From Anthracocystis setariae (lineage: Eukaryota > Basidiomycota > Ustilaginomycetes > Ustilaginales > Ustilaginaceae): a DNA stretch of 64,000 bases. The position numbers and the translations under genes are program-made. How positions within the stretch are numbered: the first letter of the stretch is position 1; the number at the start of each line of letters is the position of its first letter. Below, piece after piece: positions 18,702 to 26,311 of this stretch. The stretch lies in assembly GCA_928724745.1 (NCBI GenBank), contig CAKMXJ010000032.1, forward strand, positions 1,302,001-1,366,000. Direction: 5' to 3'. Under the pieces are notes generated by a model, which was given only the letters and a program-made list of their open reading frames with translations, was not told where the DNA came from and made no database searches.

Positions 18702-20048
18702 ATGGGTAAAAGACTTTCCCAAGCTAAGCGAGATGCTCTAGCCAAGGCCACCGAGGCCCGGCGCAAGAAGAGCTCTCACACAGGCGATACCAACAACAGT
18801 GACGCCACAACCGTCGCCAACGTCGACATTAACATGGACGACGTCACCGCCTCTCCCTCCCTTCAAGAAGGTCAAGACGAGGCAATGCAACTCGATAATG
18901 CTCAACCCCCGCCGCCGACTAACCGGGAGTCTCCATCTCCTGACGTCTTGCCCTCTGTCAACGATGACATGGCCATTGACAACACACAAGATAACATTGA
19001 CAACGAACAACCTCCATCATCCCCCACCGTTGCTCAAGACGTGGACCCCCAAGACGCCGACAACGACAGCACCACCGTCAGAAATCAGGACGGTAACGAT
19101 CGACCCTCGCAAACCGCGCCCAGCACCGCCGGCCACTCCCTCCGTCTCCGCAGCAGACCACTCCCTGCGCTGAGACCATCCGTCACAACAATTCGGACCG
19201 ACGACGCGCTGGAAGAAAGGGGCCTCTTCCTTCATTCCGATGATTCCCTCGTCGATGGAGACTACGAAGTAGACCCTAACTTCCACCGTAACGACGACGA
19301 CGAGGACGAGGGACAGAGTCGGCGCACTCGAGGACGCGCTACCACCACCATCTACCCCTCCCGAGCAATCGAGCTTGTGGAATCCACTTCCTCGCCCCCA
19401 CGCCGCCGAACAGTGGGCGCCGCTGCTGCCGCCGTTGCAGCTTCTGAAGCCAACGTCGAGGCCGACGAAGCACAACCCGCCGGCGGAACAGCAGAAAGTC
19501 CGCTCCCCTCTCACCTCGCGTGGTCGGGACCGCTAACACCTGGAGTCCCATCGTCGAAACAGAAGCGTTTCGTTGTTCCAGCCGGAGTAGTGCTGAATTC
19601 ACGTCGGCACTTCACTCCGCTGGACCAAGTACCCCATCCCGACCTCAAGATTGTCGAACCCGGCTGCCAGGAGTGTCGTCTCATCGGAGTGCATTGCTCC
19701 TTTGGCGCCGGGGTTAACCACCAAGGCAAGAAGAGAGACCCCGCCCGCGGGTCTTGTGATCATTGTATGATCATCTCGAAGCCCTGCCGAGGGTTGGGGT
19801 ACGAGGGCAAGAAAACACAAAAGATTGCCCTCGTCGACAGTCTCCGTGGCAAGCTCACTGAAGCCAAGGAGATCTGTATTGACACGCTCGTTGCCTCCCG
19901 AACAGGGAAACCACCTCCGAAGAGGTGGGATCCCTCGTACTTCATCAAGATCCTGGGCCAAATCGAGGAGTTCGTCGATAAACGCGAAGCACCCGGTCCG
20001 CAAAATAGGTACGTCCAAGCGACCAGTTCCAGCACTTCGGGTCCTTAA
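18702..20048 (+). CDS. Copia accessory protein with Zn2Cys6-like cysteine cluster, 3' of pol
   Basis: 448 residues from the ATG at 18702 (context AGCAATGG); an in-frame ATG at 18432 would add 90 residues, but that part looks like an untranslated CT-rich leader. The N-terminus is basic (MGKRLSQAKRDALAKATEAR), followed by a long Asp/Ser/Pro/Gln-rich stretch, and then cysteines at 322, 325, 332, 352, 355 and 362: C-x2-C-x6-C-x19-C-x2-C-x6-C. A short helical C-terminus follows (SYFIKILGQIEEFVDKRE). Intronless and in the same direction as pol, where an envelope gene would sit, but without signal peptide or membrane segment, so it is not an Env. The spacing matches the chromovirus accessory protein exactly. 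Role unknown; binding to the element's CCG/CGG palindromes is a testable guess. It stayed intact although pol is disrupted. Confidence 0.7.
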   Translation: MGKRLSQAKRDALAKATEARRKKSSHTGDTNNSDATTVANVDINMDDVTASPSLQEGQDEAMQLDNAQPPPPTNRESPSPDVLPSVNDDMAIDNTQDNIDNEQPPSSPTVAQDVDPQDADNDSTTVRNQDGNDRPSQTAPSTAGHSLRLRSRPLPALRPSVTTIRTDDALEERGLFLHSDDSLVDGDYEVDPNFHRNDDDEDEGQSRRTRGRATTTIYPSRAIELVESTSSPPRRRTVGAAAAAVAASEANVEADEAQPAGGTAESPLPSHLAWSGPLTPGVPSSKQKRFVVPAGVVLNSRRHFTPLDQVPHPDLKIVEPGCQECRLIGVHCSFGAGVNHQGKKRDPARGSCDHCMIISKPCRGLGYEGKKTQKIALVDSLRGKLTEAKEICIDTLVASRTGKPPPKRWDPSYFIKILGQIEEFVDKREAPGPQNRYVQATSSSTSGP

Positions 20049-20119
20049 GACCCGACGTAAATTTCATCTCATTCCATAGTAATGATCAATGTGTGCGTGA
20101 AGTGTGTGAAGTGCTCAAC

Positions 20120-20128
20120 GAGGGGGAC
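20120..20128 (+). other. Polypurine tract of the first copia element
   Basis: GAGGGGGAC directly before the 3' LTR. The second copia element has GAGGGGGAG at the same place, so the two elements share this priming signal although their LTRs differ. Confidence 0.8.
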
Positions 20129-20926
20129 TGTTGGAACACGGGTTCCATTTGTCGTCTCACACTTGGAGCATTTCACCCTTCGGCAATAAACCCGCCGTCG
20201 GGTTTTGTAACACGCATGCGGGTTCGCGTTTTATTTACCGGATTTGGACAACCACGGAGTATTCACAAAACCAACCGAAACTCACACACGTCCCCAAGAC
20301 ACACGATTCAAGACAGGAGGTCCGAAACATCATCTCAAAACCCGCGGTCGGGGTTTAATATTTCCGGATGCGTCCTCGAATAGAAAGCACGGATCCCCCC
20401 TCAATTCGACTAGAAGGAAGACCCCACAGCAAAAGACTGGTGCCAACGACCAAGTAAAGGGACCACGCTATAGACACCATAACATCCATCAAGAAACGTT
20501 CAGTGCGAACACAAGGAAGCATCATCGTGGACTCAACATGTATATAAACGCCTCTTTGTCACGACTCGTTTAGTGTCTTTGGAATACATCGAATCTTTCC
20601 CCCATTTACTCTTACCATACCTTCTCTCCGACAACTCGTCGAGTAGTCATCAAAGTACTTATAGTATTTATCGTTCAAGCTTCCTACCTCTGCGAAGACG
20701 ACGTGAGCGTACGAAACCCGACGTGGATCTTTGGAATAACAACAAAGATAACGTTCGGATATCCTAAGACTTCCGGGATTCTAACAAACCCGCAGTTTGT
20801 CAGAACCCGACGTCGGGATTGATCACCCGACGCCTACTTCCGTAAGTCGCGCTCAAAAGCCATAATTAACCACTTATTCTTGGCTTTGCCGTAAGGCCGT
20901 CATTTCTCATTTGCTACTCTTTCACA
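20129..20926 (+). repeat. 3' LTR of the first copia element
   Basis: 798 bp, no difference seen from 3301-4098, followed by the CTACC duplication. Its TATA box at 20541-20548 points toward the URC1-like gene 0.5 kb downstream, so it could influence that gene's transcription. Confidence 0.95.
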
Positions 20927-21467
20927 CTACCACCACCACCACCAGCACAGCGCCAAAACCTCTCTATTGTCACCTCAGGCACCCGCGCCCTGCATCGGTG
21001 TGTTCCGATAAAACAAATGCAGTGAAAGCAAACACATCACGACTGCGCACGGTTCTCACGCTGCTATTGTACCGGTACATTCAGCTGGTTACCTGCCCTT
21101 GCCCATGCAAATGCACCGCTGACACTTTGTCGTTGTTGTTCCTTGAACCCTTGACATGAATCAACTCAGCAGACTGTGCGCTCCGTTAGTAGGCTCGATT
21201 GGTCTCTTTGCCTAGCAATGGTGAATGAAACGTGTGCGTCCCATGACCCGACCATCCGCATCGCTACCCATACCCCTACTTAAGCGTGCTCCCCTCCTTG
21301 TTGTGATTTCTGCCTCCCATCGTTCTTCATTGTTACTTTCCCTCTTACTCTTCAGCTTCTTGGGGTTGCGTTTGCAAGGACAGTCTCACCGAGAAACCTG
21401 CAAACGATCGCTACCATCAACTTGCGTACTCGGCCTCAACACAGCCGGTCAGTGCTGAGAAGCAAGC
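20927..21467. other. Upstream region of the URC1-like gene
   Basis: Starts with the CTACC duplication and a CCA-repeat patch continuous with 2834-3300 before insertion. No gene is supported. It is the probable promoter and leader of the gene at 21468, with a CT-rich, leader-like stretch from about 21290. The recent LTR insertion lies about 540 bp upstream of the start codon. Confidence 0.5.
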
Positions 21468-23147
21468 ATGACTTCATCTACGGATCAAATCCTTTCCCGC
21501 ATTCTTGACGAGCTCACCGAGCTCAAAGTCAAGAACTCGCATCTCGAGGCCAAGGTAGATGCTCTCCAGCAATCAGCGACACTGCCTTCGCCATCTTCGC
21601 AAGTGCGTCGTCAAAGCTCATCAGGATTTACTGCGTTGGGAGCTCACAGCTTCTCTCCGTCCCAGCCAGCCGAATTCGCTTTCGGCACATCACCTCCGCC
21701 GCAGCCGCTTGGACCTCCCGCCCATCCTCTCGGAGGTCTCCCGCAAACCAACGGACCCAGCCCGGCAGAGACTCCGGAACTAGGTTCCAAGAGGCTTCCG
21801 ATCAATGGCAGCGCATCGCCCTCGCTACCAGCATCGACCAGCTCTACAGCGGGCTACTATTCGTCCAGAGTCATCTTGACCACTTACCCTGGACAGGTCG
21901 GGATCAAGCCTTTGCCGCTCAACTGGGCTGCCCAGGACCCAAGGCAGCGAGGCCCCGTCGTGGCGAGCCGTCATCCCAACTCGATTCGGGTCCGCAACGC
22001 CATTGGTGCCTATGGAGGCAGCTACTCCGTGTACCGTTCGCTGGCCATTGCCATGGGCCAGCTCAACCCGAACCACAGGCCAGACTACACGAACACCGAG
22101 CCTCCCTTCGATATTCCTCCCAACCCGTCTTGGTTCGACCCTTCAAAGATTGTGGCCATGGATCCATGGGGGCACCTCGCGCCCCAAATGTACAAGGCGG
22201 AGTTTGACGGAGGAGTCGACATCCGACCCACTGCCTCGCTCACAAAGGCCCATATCAAGATGCCTGAGCTCGACAAGGCACAAGAGGCAGGGGTCTTCCC
22301 CATTGATGGTAAAATCGTCCAAAAGAGCATCCGTTTGCCCGGTGTTCCCGAGGACGTGGATCCTGGATGCGAGGTCAGCGTCAGCAAAGCTGCTGTCGAT
22401 CCGGTCTGGTACCTTCCTGGCGTCGCCGAGCGCCTCGGTGTCACCGAAGGAGCACTGAGGCGAGCTATCTTTGAAGACACCGGAGGATCGTACCCCGAAC
22501 TGCTGACTCGTCACGATCTCAAGGTGTTCCTCCCTCCGATCTCTGGACTCACCGTCTACATCTTTGGCCGACCTGAAGACCTTCGCGATCCGTCCAAGGA
22601 AGTGACTGTGCGTATCCACGATGAATGCAACGGTTCCGACGTCTTTGGATCCGACATTTGCACTTGCCGTCCTTACCTGCTGTTTGGCATTGAAGAATGC
22701 ATCAAGACAGCTCAACGCGGAGGTGCTGGTGCCGTGATCTACTTCCGCAAAGAAGGTCGCGCTCTCGGTGAAGTGACAAAGTACCTCGTCTACAACGCCC
22801 GTAAGCGCGGCACTGATTCAGCGTCCAACTACTTTAAGCGCACCGAAAACATCGCCGGAGTCAAAGATATGCGCTTCCAAGCGCTCATGCCCGATGTTCT
22901 CCACTGGTTAGGAGCAACCAACATCACCAATTGGATCTCGATGAGTAACATGAAGCACGATGCAGCCGTCAATAGCGGTATCAAGATCAAGAATAGGTAC
23001 GAATTGCCAGAGGAGCTCATCCCCGCCGATTCAAGGGTCGAGATCGATGCAAAGATCCAGGCCGGTTACTTCAGTAACACAAAGCACTTGACGGAGGAGG
23101 ACTTGAAGCATACCGTCGGAAGGGCTTGGGAAGATCTCGATCACTGA
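21468..23147 (+). CDS. URC1: GTP cyclohydrolase II family protein, URC1-like (uracil catabolism)
   Basis: 559 residues. An N-terminal coiled-coil-like and low-complexity region (about 1-130) precedes the long N-terminal domain typical of the fungal URC1 branch and then the GTP cyclohydrolase II core. The zinc-binding cysteines are seen as C387, C398 and C400 in DECNGSDVFGSDICTC, and the arginine/acid-rich active-site part as YFRKEGRALGEVTKY. Classical GTP cyclohydrolase II (RIB1) opens GTP for riboflavin synthesis; the longer URC1 branch, known from Lachancea kluyveri, acts in the URC pathway that uses uracil as nitrogen source. The length and the CTC-RPYL variant fit URC1 better than RIB1. 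No other URC gene is beside it. Convergent with the gene at 23420. Confidence 0.8.
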   Translation: MTSSTDQILSRILDELTELKVKNSHLEAKVDALQQSATLPSPSSQVRRQSSSGFTALGAHSFSPSQPAEFAFGTSPPPQPLGPPAHPLGGLPQTNGPSPAETPELGSKRLPINGSASPSLPASTSSTAGYYSSRVILTTYPGQVGIKPLPLNWAAQDPRQRGPVVASRHPNSIRVRNAIGAYGGSYSVYRSLAIAMGQLNPNHRPDYTNTEPPFDIPPNPSWFDPSKIVAMDPWGHLAPQMYKAEFDGGVDIRPTASLTKAHIKMPELDKAQEAGVFPIDGKIVQKSIRLPGVPEDVDPGCEVSVSKAAVDPVWYLPGVAERLGVTEGALRRAIFEDTGGSYPELLTRHDLKVFLPPISGLTVYIFGRPEDLRDPSKEVTVRIHDECNGSDVFGSDICTCRPYLLFGIEECIKTAQRGGAGAVIYFRKEGRALGEVTKYLVYNARKRGTDSASNYFKRTENIAGVKDMRFQALMPDVLHWLGATNITNWISMSNMKHDAAVNSGIKIKNRYELPEELIPADSRVEIDAKIQAGYFSNTKHLTEEDLKHTVGRAWEDLDH

Positions 23148-23419
23148 CAACTTAGGGGGACACAAAGCTTTTCAGTTTGTACCGATTCAGATTTCGCAAT
23201 CTCATCGCTTAGCGCTAAGCTGGCACGAGTGGATTTGTGTGAATTGCAAGGTGTGCGTGGATGGATTAGCCGAATCGCAGAGAGTAAAGCGAGAGAAACA
23301 GGGTGATGCTGACTATGAGTTGTACAAATACATTGGATGATTCAAAGAACGCACGAAGTCAGAAGGCGGGACTAGAAGTAAGGGGTCCCGAAATCCACTG
23401 CCCAGCAGTTTTCGGCACT

Positions 23420-26311
23420 TTACGTGAACAATTTGCCGGTGGTCTTCTTCAAACCTCTGACCTTTCTGGAGATTTCGCTCTTTTGGAAAGGGCTCAATTT
23501 GCTATCTTCGGTAGCCTCTTGCTCGAGCGATTTGAGGATCTCCTTCAACGCCTCTGCATCCGCTTCTCGTGTGGCCGAGCGGACCTGCATTTGGGTTTGG
23601 TGACGAACGATCTGAGACGGAGTCGAGCCAAAAAAGGCGGAGAGCTTCGAGATCGACTTATCGCGCGAGTCCAGTCTGTTCTGGTGCAACGCAGATGGAT
23701 ACGATTCTTCGCTCGAGTTCGTCTCATCCCCCGAATCCGACAAGTCGAGGAAAGCAGCGCTGTGCTGAGGCATAGACCCCACAGACGCAGACATGGTGTT
23801 ACTTCTCGCAAGTTCCGTCCAATCCGTGTTCCTCGTACCATTGAAGGGAGAAGTGCGCGGCCGCACCGACGCTCGAGTCGGTCGAGCGGCTTGATTTCGA
23901 TCGGAATTCAAGATTGACGCAAGCTCTCCAAGACGTTGCCAATCGTTTTGCAGAAGGTATTCGTACGATTCGATCGAGCTTCGGTAGGCAGAGAACGACT
24001 CTGTAGCTGATGGTCGAGCTGAGACTGATCGGCGGGCGAGTGTGACAGCGGGTCGGCTGTCACGCAGGGCAGCACGTGGCGAAGCCGAGTCGGACTCCTC
24101 ATCCGAACTGTCAATGGACATGAACGACTGAAGATTGGACCCGATTGAACTTTCATGGGAAATCGATCCATGATCAATGGAAGAAGCCGCGATCCGAGTG
24201 CTGCCGTACTCATGGCTCATGCAGGATACCCTCGATGCAACAGACGCACCAGTGCTGCGGATCACAGCGCTTTTGCGCTGGGATGAGTTGGTGTGAATAA
24301 GTTCGGCGGGTACCGCCTCTCCTAGCCAACGAGACATCTTGGCTACGCGACGACGACGTTCATCTCTGGCAGCTGCGAGCTTGCGGCTCTCGGAAATAGC
24401 GAGGGCGGCGTCGATGTGCGAACGTTCGAGTGATTGTGTCGCGTGGTCCAAATGCGAGCGTTCGAAAGAGGGAATGAGACTGTCCTGCGGCAAAGTGGGA
24501 GAAGCACCTTCATCAAGCGCAGCCGCAGAGAATGCGGCGAGCTGTGCCACTTTCGGGGTAGGTTCGTAAAACTCCTCCAGCCCAGAGAGAAGGAATGGGC
24601 GGCTAGGAGGGCTGATCTCCTCCTTCGCATCCGACTCTTCGCTATATTCAAGCAGATTTTCGCCACTTGTTTTGCTCAGAGCGCTTACACCGTGAGGATG
24701 AGGCAAACCAAGAATGGCAGCTGCTTTGCGATTGAGACCGGCTGGCGCCGGAACGGTAGGCAAATTCAGGTCGGAGGAAGCGCGCTCGAGGCCTTTTCTT
24801 CCGTGGCTTCGAGTCTGCAGCAGCTTGCGTGGAAATGTTCGTGCTTTGCTACTCGTCATGAAGGCGTCGCCAAATGACATGCTCTGGTGACGCGACAGCC
24901 TGCGCCGTACGTCAGCGCTGGCAGCCAGAGACTGCGAGTGCGGAGAGATGCTGGATGCAGCGTTGACAGGATTGTTGGCAAAGAGCATCTCCTCACCGAG
25001 CATGTGAGTGAGTTTCTTGGTGCGACGCACTTGTGCACGTCTTTCCTCGGCGGTGAGTTGGTTGCTTGTCTGAGGACGAGCCAGAGTGTTCGAGAGATGA
25101 CGAAAGTGGCGCAGATCGGACCCTGTCGGAATGCTTCCGGAAGAAACAGGTCGCTGAAGACGTCCACGGAGGTAGCCAGCGTTGGCGGCAGAGTTGAAGA
25201 GAAGCGGGCTCATTCCGCTCTCAAGGCTGTTCTGATAGCTAAGGAAACTTCCCTCCGAAGTTGAAGACAGGATTGAGGCGGTATACGGGGGCTGGAGCTG
25301 CGTTTCAGCGGGGAGGTGGCCATGAGACGAAGTAGTGGATGCTCGATTTTTGATTCGGAGGAAGCTGTCGTACTCGAGTTTGGCATTCGAGCTGGGTGGC
25401 CTACCCTTATCGCGTACTGAGGAAGCCGAAGGAACGCTACTTAACGTTGCAGTTGCACCCCATCGATGATCAGCGTCAGGCTTTGGCAGGGCAGTGGGAA
25501 CGACAGACGAAGTTCTGCGCAGAGACGTATCCCTCGGGGGGATGCTTACGGACTGATGGAAGATGTGGGTTGCAGGGTCAAACTTATCCTCAAGCACCAG
25601 GTAGCTCTGCTGAGGAGTCATACCTGGACGATAATTCGCCCAAGCCTGTTCAGCCTCCTGCTTGAGCTGTGAATGACGAGCATCTTCAGCTGGAGAAGTA
25701 AGTTTGGATTGGGGCGAAGAAGATGCTAAGACGGGATCGCGTGGTGCAGCGCCATCAGACGGACCATTGACGGACTCGGAATCAGAGCCTTCATCTGCAA
25801 TGCTAAGCGACTCTTCTTTCCAATCTACCAGGCCGAGGCCGCTGGAGTCGATTTCAGAGTGACCGAGGTCACCTTGCCAAAGCCCTAGGCTCGCCCGGTC
25901 ACCGTCGACTCGGTCGGCAAGCTGATGGGGCCGAGGCTTGAGTACAAGGTCGAAATCGGGAGGCAGTGAAGAATTGAGTTGATTCGGACTGCTGGATTTC
26001 GAAGTGGCGGTACTGGAGTTGGAAGGGTCCGAATAGTGGGCACAGTCGAAACGCGAGGCGGGTCGAGAGCGAAGGTTGCGTTGACTCTTGACCCTTCTGA
26101 AGTCGCCTGGCTGAAGGATTTTGCGATCGTTGAGAGTGCCACTGGCATGAGATGAGGACGAGGCCTCGGCCTCTGCAAAGCCGAAGGATGAAATGGTATG
26201 ATCGCGACTGCCGAAGCTCACACTAGGAGTAGGGCAGCTGACCAGCGGCATGGTGAGAGGTATGCTGCGTTGGCGATTGATTTCGGACAAGGTTGAGGCG
26301 ATGATGTCCAT
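23420..26311 (-). CDS. Serine-rich hypothetical protein with a thrice-repeated K-L-x3-F/L-G motif
   Basis: 963 residues from the ATG at 26311; the frame is open further upstream but has no earlier ATG. The protein is rich in Ser, Arg and acidic residues and looks largely disordered. Three similar basic-hydrophobic motifs recur at roughly even spacing: KKLTHMLGEEM near residue 430, AKMSRWLGEAVPAELI near 660, and SKLSAFFGSTPSQIV near 890. The C-terminus is a short basic/acidic helix (LEQEATEDSKLSPFQKSEIS). I do not recognise a domain family. The motif resembles short conserved K-L-x2-F-F-G segments seen in fungal signalling proteins, but this is from memory and weak. Convergent with the URC1-like gene, 272 bp apart. 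No function is assigned. Confidence 0.8.
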   Translation of the reverse strand: MDIIASTLSEINRQRSIPLTMPLVSCPTPSVSFGSRDHTISSFGFAEAEASSSSHASGTLNDRKILQPGDFRRVKSQRNLRSRPASRFDCAHYSDPSNSSTATSKSSSPNQLNSSLPPDFDLVLKPRPHQLADRVDGDRASLGLWQGDLGHSEIDSSGLGLVDWKEESLSIADEGSDSESVNGPSDGAAPRDPVLASSSPQSKLTSPAEDARHSQLKQEAEQAWANYRPGMTPQQSYLVLEDKFDPATHIFHQSVSIPPRDTSLRRTSSVVPTALPKPDADHRWGATATLSSVPSASSVRDKGRPPSSNAKLEYDSFLRIKNRASTTSSHGHLPAETQLQPPYTASILSSTSEGSFLSYQNSLESGMSPLLFNSAANAGYLRGRLQRPVSSGSIPTGSDLRHFRHLSNTLARPQTSNQLTAEERRAQVRRTKKLTHMLGEEMLFANNPVNAASSISPHSQSLAASADVRRRLSRHQSMSFGDAFMTSSKARTFPRKLLQTRSHGRKGLERASSDLNLPTVPAPAGLNRKAAAILGLPHPHGVSALSKTSGENLLEYSEESDAKEEISPPSRPFLLSGLEEFYEPTPKVAQLAAFSAAALDEGASPTLPQDSLIPSFERSHLDHATQSLERSHIDAALAISESRKLAAARDERRRRVAKMSRWLGEAVPAELIHTNSSQRKSAVIRSTGASVASRVSCMSHEYGSTRIAASSIDHGSISHESSIGSNLQSFMSIDSSDEESDSASPRAALRDSRPAVTLARRSVSARPSATESFSAYRSSIESYEYLLQNDWQRLGELASILNSDRNQAARPTRASVRPRTSPFNGTRNTDWTELARSNTMSASVGSMPQHSAAFLDLSDSGDETNSSEESYPSALHQNRLDSRDKSISKLSAFFGSTPSQIVRHQTQMQVRSATREADAEALKEILKSLEQEATEDSKLSPFQKSEISRKVRGLKKTTGKLFT

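Larger units (their letters stand above)
3301..20926 (+). mobile_element. Ty1/copia LTR retrotransposon, split by a nested chromovirus
   Basis: Two 798-bp LTRs (3301-4098 and 20129-20926), starting TGTTGG and ending CACA, bound the element. I found no difference between them by eye. A perfect 5-bp target duplication CTACC lies at 3296-3300 and 20927-20931. Inside are a half-tRNA-iMet primer site, one gag-pol frame (interrupted), an accessory gene 3' of pol, and a GAGGGGGAC polypurine tract. Removing the nested element (7412-17100) plus one ACCCG leaves about 7.9 kb. Identical LTRs point to recent insertion. The element carries many copies of a 16-bp palindrome, described under findings. Confidence 0.95.

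Noticed and set aside
18702..20048. Envelope-like gene in the copia element
   Set aside because: The position fits an env gene, but there is no signal peptide, membrane segment or glycoprotein-like cysteine pattern; the protein is basic and acidic low-complexity with a zinc-type cluster.
3301..20926. Repeat-induced point mutation
   Set aside because: LTR pairs are identical or differ at one site and the frames are open; there is no excess of C-to-T changes to suggest it.
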